From the NCBI RefSeq assembly GCF_017161265.1, contig NZ_CP031393.1:1-64000 (forward strand): a stretch of DNA of 64,000 bases, given 5' to 3'. Source of the DNA: Treponema medium (GTDB lineage Bacteria; Spirochaetota; Spirochaetia; Treponematales; Treponemataceae). Shown in pieces: positions 16,020 through 24,311 of this stretch. Under the pieces are notes generated by a model. It was not told where the DNA came from, ran no database searches, and saw only the letters and a program-made list of their open reading frames with translations. How positions within the stretch are numbered: the stretch's first letter is position 1; every line of letters begins with the position of its first letter. A program made the position numbers and the translations under genes.

Positions 16020-16244
16020 ATGAAAACTTTACATTGTGACATCTGCAAAAAAGAGTTGGTTAACCCTATAACCGGCAGAACCTATTGGCATATCCGCGAA
16101 TATGATGTTTGCGAACCGTGTAAGGACACGATTGAATTAAAACTTCGACCGGTTGTCCGCCAGCATGTACCTTATTCGCAAGATTGGTATGAAAATCAGT
16201 TTATATCGTTGATCGAAAAAGGGATAGCCGCACGCCATCCGTAA
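16020..16244 (+). CDS. Small protein with two CxxC pairs
   Basis: Protein of 74 residues with a probable zinc-binding arrangement: CDIC at residues 5-8 and CEPC at about 38-41, spaced like a rubredoxin-like or treble-clef knuckle. The C-terminal half is helical and unrelated to anything I recognise. TTAGGAGAGC upstream of the ATG is a good ribosome site. It stands alone between repeat DNA and a membrane-protein gene. Function unknown; a structural zinc protein or small regulator is possible. Confidence 0.72.
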   Translation: MKTLHCDICKKELVNPITGRTYWHIREYDVCEPCKDTIELKLRPVVRQHVPYSQDWYENQFISLIEKGIAARHP

Positions 16245-16383
16245 GAGGAGCGGTGGTTCAACATTGTATTATCGAAAAAATGAACAGGGGGCTGTTCAAA
16301 TTTATAGAACATTTTGAATGGTCTCCCGTTCTATTTAAAATGAGCGTTGTCTATCGTATCATTTTATGATATTCTGACTGAAT

Positions 16384-17007
16384 ATGGCTGTTTTACTATT
16401 ACTTTGTATTCCGCTCATTTTTTTCTCTTATGCCTTTCAGTTAGAAGAAAAAAATAAGCATATCTTTCTGTTTTTTGTCGGTAGTGCAGCGACAACGCTG
16501 TTCTTACTGATTGTGTCTTTTTTTTCTGCAAAAACAGATCGCTATATCGGTTCGTTGGGAAGTTATTTTTTTTATTCCTTTTTTGTAGATACCTTTATTC
16601 CTTTCTGCATTGTACTATTAATCGCACTGATCTTTTCCGGTTTTAACGTTTTGCCAATTCCGGCAGCGCTGTTTGGTCTGTTTACCGTAAAAATATATCA
16701 GCAATTATTTCTCGCCAGCACACATCTCCGCATTATGCCCATTGTGCTCTGCATCATTTTGTACGCAAGCGCCCTTTTTATTCTGGATGCACTCTTACAT
16801 TTTTGCACCGATATTACTTTCTATTACACCGTTGCCTGTACCCTCTGCTTCCTTCTATTTATAGGAATCCTTATACTGGGTACTTTTGCGCTGGGACTTC
16901 ATTATTTTAAAGGAAACCCAATAATCTACGGTTCGATTTTAGCAGGCATCGCTTTAATCGGTACGGTACTCCACTTTATCCTATACCGACAGGGAAACGC
17001 CGGTTAA
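16384..17007 (+). CDS. Uncharacterised integral membrane protein
   Basis: Protein of 207 residues composed almost wholly of hydrophobic segments: about six predicted membrane helices beginning at residues 1, 25, 50, 75, 115 and 180, with short polar connections. No conserved motif is recognised. The ATG at 16384 lacks a strong ribosome site. Codon use and the absence of a better frame support a real gene. Its direction matches the flaA genes downstream, but those have their own promoter. Confidence 0.65.
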   Translation: MAVLLLLCIPLIFFSYAFQLEEKNKHIFLFFVGSAATTLFLLIVSFFSAKTDRYIGSLGSYFFYSFFVDTFIPFCIVLLIALIFSGFNVLPIPAALFGLFTVKIYQQLFLASTHLRIMPIVLCIILYASALFILDALLHFCTDITFYYTVACTLCFLLFIGILILGTFALGLHYFKGNPIIYGSILAGIALIGTVLHFILYRQGNAG

Positions 17008-17142
17008 ACAGGCGGACAAAAAATACAAAAAAAACGTCTACCCCTTGTATATTTCACCTACTCTGCCGATACTGTAGGCAGAGTTCTTCATCCGCTGCGG
17101 AATTGATGCTCCATTATTTCAGGTTTGAGGATTACGAGTTGT

Positions 17143-17171
17143 TTGACAAAGTTTTCTTTTCAGACTATAAT
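17143..17171 (+). promoter_or_regulatory. Consensus sigma-70 promoter of the flaA pair
   Basis: TTGACA (17143-17148), a 17-base spacer and TATAAT (17166-17171), both hexamers perfect. The ATG of the first flaA lies 46 bases downstream with AAAGGAG before it. A housekeeping promoter suggests strong constitutive expression rather than a flagellar sigma-28 class. Confidence 0.82.
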
Positions 17172-17216
17172 GGGTATGATTTCTTAGAATATCGGCGGAA
17201 ATAAAAGGAGTTGTGA

Positions 17217-17954
17217 ATGAAACAAGGCGTTGTTATTACGGTCTTTGTTCTGATGTTTGCAGTCGTTTGTACTCCATTGGCAGCGCAGGATAGCGGTGTT
17301 AATTATCAAACGTATATGGTGGAGACTTTTGACTCCCCCGAATCATCAGAGATAGCATGGAATGGTATTGGAAGTAAATTTATCACTGAAGGTTATCCTA
17401 TCTTAAAGTATTTTGACGGAATGCCGAACGCTCTGCGAGTTATGCAATCTGATTCCGATAAAGAATACAAATTTTTAGGAATGCAGTTTAAATTTAACCG
17501 CCAAGGCGATAACTGGGTCGATGTCTATCCGACGAAAGGCTCTGGCGATGATGCCGCTCCTTATGAAATTCCCTTAAAAGGGATTGTTCAAAGATTCGAT
17601 CTTTGGGTCTGGGGTGCAGGTTATGCGTATGACCTTGAAATTCTGGTACGCGATTGCAACGGACGAATACATACATTGCCGGTTGCGACATTAAACTATC
17701 ACGGATGGAGAAATTTAGCGGTTACCGTTCCTACAAATATTCAACAGCGGTCACGCTATTTATCACAGCTTAAATATATGAGCTTTGTCGCATTTAGAAT
17801 CCGCACTCAGCCTACCGAGAATGTTGATGACTTTTATGTTTTCTTTGATGAATTCAAAGCATTAACAAATACACGTATGGCTTCTTATGACGGTTTTGAG
17901 TTAGAGAATGCCAAGTTTGATGATGCCGATTCGAATAAGGAGGGCGGAAAATAA
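17217..17954 (+). CDS. flaA: FlaA-family flagellar filament outer layer protein (first of pair)
   Basis: Periplasmic flagellar sheath protein, 245 residues. A cleavable signal peptide ends at LAAQ (about 24). The mature part has the FlaA pattern: VETFDSP near the N-terminus, FDLWVWGAGYAYDLEILVRDCNGRIHTLP, LNYHGWRNLAVTVPTNI, and YVFFDEFKALT. In treponemes FlaA proteins coat the FlaB core of the periplasmic filament. The stop overlaps the next gene by one base (TAATG), so the two are co-translated. Which numbered paralogue (FlaA2 or FlaA3) this is cannot be decided here. Confidence 0.88.
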   Translation: MKQGVVITVFVLMFAVVCTPLAAQDSGVNYQTYMVETFDSPESSEIAWNGIGSKFITEGYPILKYFDGMPNALRVMQSDSDKEYKFLGMQFKFNRQGDNWVDVYPTKGSGDDAAPYEIPLKGIVQRFDLWVWGAGYAYDLEILVRDCNGRIHTLPVATLNYHGWRNLAVTVPTNIQQRSRYLSQLKYMSFVAFRIRTQPTENVDDFYVFFDEFKALTNTRMASYDGFELENAKFDDADSNKEGGK

Positions 17955-18694
17955 TGACAAAAAAATACTTTACCGTAGCAGCATTATTATCAGCATTATC
18001 GTTGTTTGCGTTTGCCCAAGAGAATACTCGCGATGGATTAGACTTGGATCAAATAGATGCTTCTCGTATCGGCGTTGAATCTGCAGAACAGCGTTTAAAA
18101 GAAGTGTCGGTCGATAAGTTTGAAAATGAAGGTTCTTGGACGTGTTCCATGTCTTCAGACGAAGGCGTTATTCAAGGGCGTTTGTTTGATGGTGCTCCAA
18201 AACAGAAAAAGCCGATTCCGGAAGAAGAAAACCTTAATCTCCCCGATAGCAAAGTTTATGGTACAAAGGTGTCTTTCTATCGCCGCGGTTATAATAGCTT
18301 TGAAGTCCGTGCTGTCAAACCGATTCCGGTCGAAGGCATTACGAAAACTGTCAGCGTTTGGGTTGTCGGTAGAAGCTATCCGCACGTTTTAAAGCTCATC
18401 CTTGAAGACTATATGGGACAGCGCTTTGAACTCTATGTAGGAAAGCTGAACCATGCAGGATGGAAGCTGATGACCGTTGCAGTTCCTCCCCAGAATGCAG
18501 CAGGAACGGGAATTGTACAAAAAGATTATCACTATGGAACAAGCATGGGCTTAAAGGTTGTAGGTTTCCGCATTGAATGCAATCCGTGGGAAGCTTATGG
18601 AAATTACTACATCTATTTCGATGATCTTCGTGCCGTTACCGACCTTTATGAAGTCGATATGCGCGATGATGACGATATGAAAGACAGCTGGTAA
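17954..18694 (+). CDS. flaA: FlaA-family flagellar filament outer layer protein (second of pair)
   Basis: Second FlaA paralogue, 246 residues, with a signal peptide ending at about FAFAQ. The same fold signature is seen: ITKTVSVWVVGRSYPHVLKLILEDYMGQ, LNHAGWKLMTVAVPP, FRIECNPWEAYGNYYIYFDDLRAVTD. Unlike its partner it has a longer charged N-terminal part and an acidic tail (MRDDDDMKD). GGAGGGCGG serves as ribosome site inside the end of the upstream gene. A strong terminator follows at 18725-18757. Confidence 0.88.
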   Translation: MTKKYFTVAALLSALSLFAFAQENTRDGLDLDQIDASRIGVESAEQRLKEVSVDKFENEGSWTCSMSSDEGVIQGRLFDGAPKQKKPIPEEENLNLPDSKVYGTKVSFYRRGYNSFEVRAVKPIPVEGITKTVSVWVVGRSYPHVLKLILEDYMGQRFELYVGKLNHAGWKLMTVAVPPQNAAGTGIVQKDYHYGTSMGLKVVGFRIECNPWEAYGNYYIYFDDLRAVTDLYEVDMRDDDDMKDSW

Positions 18695-18724
18695 ACCGTT
18701 GTTCTAACTCGTATCAATCGATTG

Positions 18725-18757
18725 AAAACCGGTATCTATTCGATACCGGTTTTTTTA
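18725..18757 (+). terminator. Intrinsic terminator after flaA pair
   Basis: A 12-bp perfect stem (AAAACCGGTATC with its complement), 5-base loop and a run of T residues. It overlaps the last codon of the minus-strand gene ending at 18736. Confidence 0.85.
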
Positions 18758-19407
18758 TACACATGATAGCGCCCCGCTTTCGTACAAAAAGCTATTTTTT
18801 GACATTTTTTTAAAAACGATAGGATATATGATGCGTATACACCGGTGCCTAATTTCCTTACATCGGCGCTAATAAATACATCAGGCAGCTTTGCCATAAA
18901 TGTCGCGATCAAGCTATCGATACCGTGAAATTCCTCTTCCCGATGTATCTTTAACAGCTTTTTATCAATAATACGCGGTCTTTTATATCTACTTCGCCCC
19001 TTCTTATCATCTATTTTGATAATTTCACAATCGATATACAAGATTTGTATCGTAAGATTTGGATTATCAAGACAGTGAACAATCCCTAACAGCTCTCTGA
19101 AAATCTGATAGAAATTGCCGTGCTTAGGACTTTTACGGCAGCTGCGCTTAGAGCCGTCTGCATTGAGCATCAGTATATATGCATTTTGGATGATGGGATA
19201 GACAATCTGAATAGGATACAGCGGCAAAAGCTTTTCCAATTTAGCTCGCAGAGCGGAAAGTTTAGAGGTTTGTATTTCTATTATCCGCCCTGCATCGTAA
19301 ATATCACAGATAAATCCCTGCAACGAGGTTTCCTGCACGGCACCGGTACTGCTATACAAGTCTTTTAGGGTACGGTGCAGGTGTGTTTCATTATAAGTGT
19401 TGATCAT
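18736..19407 (-). CDS. Uncharacterised protein with possible PD-(D/E)XK-like core
   Basis: Protein of 223 residues. An N-terminal stretch (GFICDIYDAGRIIEIQTSKL) has the D...ExQ/T spacing on adjacent strands typical of some restriction-endonuclease-like nucleases, followed by a basic helix and IQIVYPI. The middle is rich in Lys/Arg (DKKGRSRYKRPRIIDKK). The C-terminal 50 residues look like a winged helix ending AGRYHVYKKT. A nucleic-acid role is plausible but unproven. The gene is separated by only three bases from the small gene upstream, so both form an operon. Confidence 0.7.
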   Translation of the reverse strand: MINTYNETHLHRTLKDLYSSTGAVQETSLQGFICDIYDAGRIIEIQTSKLSALRAKLEKLLPLYPIQIVYPIIQNAYILMLNADGSKRSCRKSPKHGNFYQIFRELLGIVHCLDNPNLTIQILYIDCEIIKIDDKKGRSRYKRPRIIDKKLLKIHREEEFHGIDSLIATFMAKLPDVFISADVRKLGTGVYASYILSFLKKCQKIAFCTKAGRYHVYKKTGIE

Positions 19408-19410
19408 TCA

Positions 19411-19650
19411 TTAGAGGTATGCACGTAATTCAACCGCATCCAACTGTTCTAATATGTAATAAATTGTAACAGTACCCCTTTCTTCATGGGTACGTTTTCC
19501 GCATACCTGATACACAATCATTTTATTTGTCGGAAGCGGCGGTATTAATCGCCTACCGTTGATGTCGTACAGAGATCCGACCATAAGTTCATCGGAAACT
19601 TCCTGCGTATCGCCATCGGGAAATATCATATAATATTCATAGAGCGTCAT
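19411..19650 (-). CDS. Small uncharacterised protein
   Basis: Short protein of 79 residues if it starts at the ATG at 19650 (MTLYEYYMIFPDGDTQEV); the frame is open for 14 more poor codons. It contains a central LYDINGRRLIPPLPTNKMIVYQVCGKRT and ends in a probable helix (ILEQLDAVELRAYL). It is strand-rich and may form a compact beta domain. It shares an operon with the following nuclease-like gene; no family recognised. Confidence 0.65.
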   Translation of the reverse strand: MTLYEYYMIFPDGDTQEVSDELMVGSLYDINGRRLIPPLPTNKMIVYQVCGKRTHEERGTVTIYYILEQLDAVELRAYL

Positions 19651-19785
19651 ACCGACACTATAGCAGTTTTTTTTAAAAACATACAAGAGCAAAAGAGCAG
19701 GGCAAATGCATCAGATACTTTTTGGGATATCCACCTTTTGAGCGAAATTTTGCACAAAATTTCACTCATTTTTTTCAGCAAATGG

Positions 19786-19923
19786 GTAAACGCATCAGGG
19801 GAATAGGGCAAATTCCGCAGAATATATAGGTCGGGCGACCATTTGAGCCGTGCAGCGGCGAAATTCTGGTTGAACGGCCTATATATTCTGCGGGGAAATT
19901 CAAAAAGAGCCTGATGCGTTTAC
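19786..19923. repeat. Covarying stem element, copy 3 (complete)
   Basis: Best-preserved copy, 138 bases. Outer perfect 14-bp inverted ends (GTAAACGCATCAGG, 19786-19799; complement at 19910-19923). Inner perfect 16-bp stem (CCGCAGAATATATAGG, 19815-19830; complement at 19878-19893). Central core CGACCATTTGAGCCGTGCAG, then CGGCGAAATTCTGGTTGAA. It ends next to the stop of the RecQ-like gene and could act as a terminator or as a MITE-type element. Confidence 0.82.
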
Positions 19924-19924
19924 C

Positions 19925-21688
19925 CTAACATATAAGCGCTCCTTTCCAGAAAAACGCATTGGCTGGGCAGATTTTCTGTTCTTGGATAAGCTGCGAAACA
20001 AGGCTGCTAATATCGCCGGCGCGCCAGAGCGGGAGATTTTCGTGTAATACGCGGATAAGCTTCGAGGCGGTAAACTTCCGCTTATTTGCCGCTACAAACT
20101 TGATCAGCTCCTGTTCATCCTGCGGATACAGCAGCGCAGTTCCGTTACAGATATCACAGCCGGAACAGGCAATGCTTTCATCCCCTGCATGAAGCGGAAC
20201 TGCCCGCACTTCTCCGAGTGCTTCGAGCAGTACCTCGCGCCGGCAGCGGCCGCTTTCGGCAAAACTCACGAGTATTTCCGCCCGTTTCCGTTGTTTTTCC
20301 GGTAATAGCGCAATCCGCACCTTGTCTTCGGGGCTCCACAGTAACACCGCCTGCGCAGGGTTTCCGTCCCGCCCTCCCCTGCCCGCTTCTTGTATGTATG
20401 CTTCGGCAGTAGGCGACGCATTCAGATGAATCACAGTGCGTACGTTCTTTTTATCGACGCCCATGCCCCACGCACAGGTCGTTACCAGTATCGCACTGTC
20501 GTGCTGATGGAACCATTGCTCCACATCATCTTTTTCATCCCGCTGTAAGCCTGCATGATAAAACCGAATCGCCCGATCCCGCAGCGTATAGCGTAAAAAC
20601 GCAGCGGTTTGTTCCGTACCGTTCCGCGTCGCACAGAAAATAACCATCGGCCGCTGCCGCTGCATAACCTCTTGCAGGAGGGCAGGCGCCTTTACGCGGC
20701 ATTGCCGTACATAATAGGCAATATTGGTACGATCCGACTCTCCGCGCACCAGATGCGCCCGTCCGTCAAAGAGGAGTTCGCTGATACGTTTCAACACCTC
20801 GTTGCCTGCTGTTGCGGTAAAAGCGGTAACGGCGGGCGGTTTCAACGTTTCGATAACCTGCTTGAGTGTTTGATAGGCCGGCCGAAAGCTGTCTCCCCAT
20901 TCACTAACGCAGTGCGCCTCGTCTATAGCAAGGTGGGCAATGCCGCGCTTTGCAATACGGTTTAACACTTCTTCCTGCATCAGAATTTCGGGATTTGCAA
21001 TGATGAGTTTTGCAGGCGGTTTGCCGTCCGTACCTTCGAGGCGGGCATACTGCGCGGCTCGTTCCTGTCCGCTTTGGCCGCCGCGGAACAACACCGGTTC
21101 AAGATTACCTTCGCACATCCGGCGCATCTGGTCGCTCATCAAGGCTAAAAGCGGATAGATAATGAGTGTCGGCTTATCCAACAGCAGCGCCGGCACCTGA
21201 AAGCACAGCGATTTTCCCGCGCCGGTCGGTAAAAGAACAATCTGCCTGCCCCGCAACACGCCATCCTCGTCGTAAAGTTCGCTTAAAGGTTCTCCCGTGC
21301 CGGACGGAAAGTAATCCTCTGCTTGCGGTAGCGCGGTTCCGACCGGCGCTGTAGAAATTCCGGCCGGCTCTGTGGCATATTGTCCATATTGCGGTTCGGT
21401 GTGCGACGCCGTAATACCGGCCGACGATGCGGCAGCTTCGACCGCTTCGGCGGCGTGTATGGCATCGAGGATATTGGCAATCACGAGCCGCTGCCACGGG
21501 TACAACGCCGGAATCCCGAATACGGTCTGTGCGCAGATAGAAACTGCATCGGCTGTTTTTTCCAAGCTGTATTCAGGATTATCCGATTCAAAAATCACGG
21601 GACAGCTTTCCGTATCGGGCAGCGCCGTCTCCTGTTCAAAAAGATAGGGGATTTCGCCATTAGGCGTTTTGTTGTTGATGATATTCAT
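19925..21688 (-). CDS. RecQ-type ATP-dependent DNA helicase, lacking HRDC domain
   Basis: Superfamily 2 helicase (587 residues from the ATG at 21688; a TTG nine codons upstream is less likely). Walker A LLPTGAGKS is near residue 152-160, DEAH in LAIDEAHCVSEWG is motif II, TAFTATAG is motif III, MVIFCATRNGTEQTAAFL starts domain 2, and IQEAGRGGRDG is motif VI. A Cys cluster (CRREVLLEALGE and CSGCDIC) forms the RecQ zinc site. A 50-residue Ala/Glu/Pro-rich insertion precedes Walker A (about 82-133), and no C-terminal HRDC domain is present. It acts in recombination repair. Confidence 0.88.
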   Translation of the reverse strand: MNIINNKTPNGEIPYLFEQETALPDTESCPVIFESDNPEYSLEKTADAVSICAQTVFGIPALYPWQRLVIANILDAIHAAEAVEAAASSAGITASHTEPQYGQYATEPAGISTAPVGTALPQAEDYFPSGTGEPLSELYDEDGVLRGRQIVLLPTGAGKSLCFQVPALLLDKPTLIIYPLLALMSDQMRRMCEGNLEPVLFRGGQSGQERAAQYARLEGTDGKPPAKLIIANPEILMQEEVLNRIAKRGIAHLAIDEAHCVSEWGDSFRPAYQTLKQVIETLKPPAVTAFTATAGNEVLKRISELLFDGRAHLVRGESDRTNIAYYVRQCRVKAPALLQEVMQRQRPMVIFCATRNGTEQTAAFLRYTLRDRAIRFYHAGLQRDEKDDVEQWFHQHDSAILVTTCAWGMGVDKKNVRTVIHLNASPTAEAYIQEAGRGGRDGNPAQAVLLWSPEDKVRIALLPEKQRKRAEILVSFAESGRCRREVLLEALGEVRAVPLHAGDESIACSGCDICNGTALLYPQDEQELIKFVAANKRKFTASKLIRVLHENLPLWRAGDISSLVSQLIQEQKICPANAFFWKGALIC

Positions 21689-21807
21689 ACCATATATATG
21701 CGTCACCAACAGCAAAATGGCTTACAATTTTGCAAAAAAAGTAAGAAACGGGTTATCAAAAAAAGTAACCGGCTTCTGAGATATCCCCGTTCTCTTTCGA
21801 TTTATAT

Positions 21808-22512
21808 TTATTCGGCGATAATTGCCTCAAGCGCGGTTTGCATCATTGCAGTGAACGATGTCTGGCGTTCTTCCGCCGTGGTTTCTTCATTGGTAACCAT
21901 ATTATCGGATATGGTAAGCAGTGCGAGCGCCTGCCGTTTATACTGTGCGGCAAGGGTGTATAGCTCAGCGGCTTCCATTTCAATCGCCAAAAGACCGTAC
22001 CGCGACCAGAGTTTCCACGTTTCAAGCTCGTCATAAAATACATCAGACGAAGCGATGGGGCCAACCAAGGGGTTATACCCTAAGCGGACAGCCGCATCAT
22101 AGGCATGCTTTAAAAGCTTCCAGTCCGCTGTAGGCGCGAACTGAGTTCCACGGAAACGGAGCGTATTTGAACCTGAATTGGTCGCAGCGCTCATCCCGAT
22201 AATCAATGAACGAAGCGGAATATCTTTTTGTAATGCTCCCGCAGTACCGATACGGATAGCTTTCTGCACGCCGTATTCACGGAAAAGCTCGTTCACATAG
22301 ATGGAAATAGAAGGCTGCCCCATACCGGTTCCCTGCACGGAAACCTTTATACCTTTATACGTGCCGGTAAACCCGTACATACCGCGGACTTCATTGTAAC
22401 AGCGCGCATTTTCCAAAAAATTTTCGGCAACAAATTTTGCCCGCAGCGGGTCGCCCGGCAATAAAATCCGTTCGGCAATTTCACCTTGTTTTGCTCCAAT
22501 ATGAATACTCAT
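21808..22512 (-). CDS. deoD: Purine nucleoside phosphorylase DeoD-type
   Basis: Cytosolic hexameric phosphorylase that splits purine (deoxy)nucleosides into base and ribose-1-phosphate. Family markers: [19 protein letters not shown] (phosphate site), [36 protein letters not shown], the ribose-binding [13 protein letters not shown], and the catalytic Asp in TISDNMVT. Length 234 residues is normal. Two ATG codons are adjacent; the second (22512) has the better distance from GGAGG. The upstream membrane-protein gene is on the same strand, but about 140 bases of repeat lie between. Confidence 0.95.
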   Translation of the reverse strand: MSIHIGAKQGEIAERILLPGDPLRAKFVAENFLENARCYNEVRGMYGFTGTYKGIKVSVQGTGMGQPSISIYVNELFREYGVQKAIRIGTAGALQKDIPLRSLIIGMSAATNSGSNTLRFRGTQFAPTADWKLLKHAYDAAVRLGYNPLVGPIASSDVFYDELETWKLWSRYGLLAIEMEAAELYTLAAQYKRQALALLTISDNMVTNEETTAEERQTSFTAMMQTALEAIIAE

Positions 22513-22515
22513 CAT

Positions 22516-22654
22516 ATCCTCCTTATTATCAAAACTATCAAAAAAACAAAGAGATGGGAACTACCCGAAAACTAAAGTTTTTGGATAGCTTCCTCAAAAA
22601 TTTCAGTTTTTGCAGATGCCCTATAGATACTATCAAATATTATGAATGCAGCCA
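22516..22654. repeat. AAACTnAAGTTTTTGG-type repeat, copy near deoD
   Basis: Contains AAAACTAAAGTTTTTGG and AAAAATTTCAGTTTTTGC, forming a fold-back. Similar text lies at 52262-52300 (AAAAAACTGAAGTTTTTGGG) and 57430-57475 (CCAAAAACCGAGGTTTTCG). A short intergenic hairpin family of unknown role. Confidence 0.5.
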
Positions 22655-23440
22655 TCAGTCTTTCCACGGAAAAATAAGATTTCGAATAGACCGGCTACCA
22701 ACCGTTTCCCGATCTTCCGCCAGTAACTCATCCCACGGTATTTGTTTCCGCGCAGTCTGAATCGGTATTTCAGGATGCTGCTCCATCCAATCATATTTAT
22801 ACATTCTCAGTTTAAAGGCATTATTCCATGCAAGCAGAATCCCAGACAAACCCGGTACCAAAAAAGCTAAGAACGGGGTCAGTATAATGAGGACGACGCT
22901 GTACAGCAGCATAAAGAACGTAAATCCGGTATTATCAAAAAAAACGATAAAGCACTTTTTAAGACACTTGCGAAAATTCGATTCCAGTCTACTCCGTATC
23001 GGAAAAAACCATAAAAGCGACAGCTGTATAACCGCAAAAATCCATACGACAGTAACACCGAGAAAAAGGCCGAGAAAATTTTGAAACGAAAAATAATAGG
23101 GAACGGCGACTCCGGCAACGATCCAACAAAAAATTTCGATTATTGCGAATAAAACACCGTGCAGCCACGTATGTTTGATTTCTTCACCGATTTCCTTAAA
23201 TGAAAACGATTTATAATCGGCAATGCGGGACATCAAATTAGAGGTAGCTAAAAGCAGCACTCCCAGTAATATGATACAAACAAACAAGCTCAATAAAGAC
23301 AACACGGATATTGATGACAACAGGTATGCCAAGCCGAAAAATAAAAAAACAATCAGTATAACCGCAATATTGAAAAGAGCGAGCGGAAGAAAATTATCCC
23401 ACCCGTCAAAAAAATTTTTTTTGAGAAAGAATCCGATCAT
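22655..23440 (-). CDS. Uncharacterised multi-pass membrane protein
   Basis: Protein of 261 residues (ATG at 23440; a TTG six codons upstream is possible). MIGFFLKKNFFDGWDNFLPLALFN leads into about five to six hydrophobic helices at about residues 18-45, 48-70, 90-115, 120-150 and 175-210. The C-terminus is soluble (YDWMEQHPEIPIQTARK, IPWDELLAEDRE). The layout resembles spirochaetal YesL/DUF975-like membrane proteins, but I do not identify a family. Function unknown. Confidence 0.68.
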   Translation of the reverse strand: MIGFFLKKNFFDGWDNFLPLALFNIAVILIVFLFFGLAYLLSSISVLSLLSLFVCIILLGVLLLATSNLMSRIADYKSFSFKEIGEEIKHTWLHGVLFAIIEIFCWIVAGVAVPYYFSFQNFLGLFLGVTVVWIFAVIQLSLLWFFPIRSRLESNFRKCLKKCFIVFFDNTGFTFFMLLYSVVLIILTPFLAFLVPGLSGILLAWNNAFKLRMYKYDWMEQHPEIPIQTARKQIPWDELLAEDRETVGSRSIRNLIFPWKD

Positions 23441-23488
23441 GCGGCGATAGTAACACAAAAGAGAGAATAATACTATCAGGAACTTCTT

Positions 23489-24286
23489 TCAATAATTGAT
23501 ACTCAACGCTAATCCGAATTGATTGGGAGCGATGATAGGGGCAGCCTGAACAGACACCTGCACTCCTGCCGGAGTCAGCACTTCTTTAAGCGTTTTATTG
23601 TATTTTGCCGTATGCACACTCACGCTGATAATTGAGGCAAGTTTATTTGCTAGAAATACGCCGAAGCTTGCTTGAACGATTATTTCGCAACTTTTCATTG
23701 TCTTCTCAATTGATGAGCATGTGTCTGATACTTGTTTGTCATCTTGCCCTAATAGTAAAACCGGTAATAAAAAAAGGTACACAAGCGCCTCTCCTGCATA
23801 AATAGAGCCGGCAATAACTATAGTACCGACTGCAAGGCTGTCTATTACTACATGGGTTATCCCGCCGGTTCTATCTTTATTGACAAAGTTCCCGATACCG
23901 AACCCTAATAAACAGTTAAACAGAAGCGGTTTTACATACCCCAGTTTATGTTGTTCTTGCAGATTAAGCCGCTGTGCTTCGGTCAACAGCAATGCCTGTT
24001 GACTGATGAGCGTTTTGTTTTTAAAAAGCCCATCCTTAATCAGCCCATCAATCCGGATTTTCCCCATTATCGCCTGTACTTCGGTTATTTTAGCAGGGGC
24101 AATTTCCGGTGTTGCTTCCTGCATAACAGCCTCCGGTACTATTTCTTGTTTAACACTCTCCGACGTTGTTCCTTCCATAACGGTCTCACTTTGAACTGCT
24201 TCATTTCCGTCTGCCTGAGGCAGTTCTTGCGGATAGGCGCAAACCGCTATGCAAAATATTGCGCAGCAATATACATACTTTTTCAT
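23489..24286 (-). CDS. Exported protein, possibly P13-type porin family
   Basis: Protein of 265 residues with signal peptide MKKYVYCCAIFCIAVCAYPQ. A Glu/Val-rich low-complexity region (about 25-65) is followed by a helix LLTEAQRLNLQEQHKLG and then YVKPLLFNCLLGFGIGNFVNKDRTGGITHVVIDSLAVGTIVIAG. This order (short amphipathic helix, LLxFGIGxFxxxDxxGG, hydrophobic helices) recalls the spirochaetal P13 outer-membrane protein family. The assignment rests on that motif only. It ends in a strand with a terminal aromatic residue (LALSINY), typical of outer-membrane proteins. Confidence 0.68.
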   Translation of the reverse strand: MKKYVYCCAIFCIAVCAYPQELPQADGNEAVQSETVMEGTTSESVKQEIVPEAVMQEATPEIAPAKITEVQAIMGKIRIDGLIKDGLFKNKTLISQQALLLTEAQRLNLQEQHKLGYVKPLLFNCLLGFGIGNFVNKDRTGGITHVVIDSLAVGTIVIAGSIYAGEALVYLFLLPVLLLGQDDKQVSDTCSSIEKTMKSCEIIVQASFGVFLANKLASIISVSVHTAKYNKTLKEVLTPAGVQVSVQAAPIIAPNQFGLALSINY

Positions 24287-24311
24287 AGTTTATTCTCCTC
24301 GTATATCGAAT

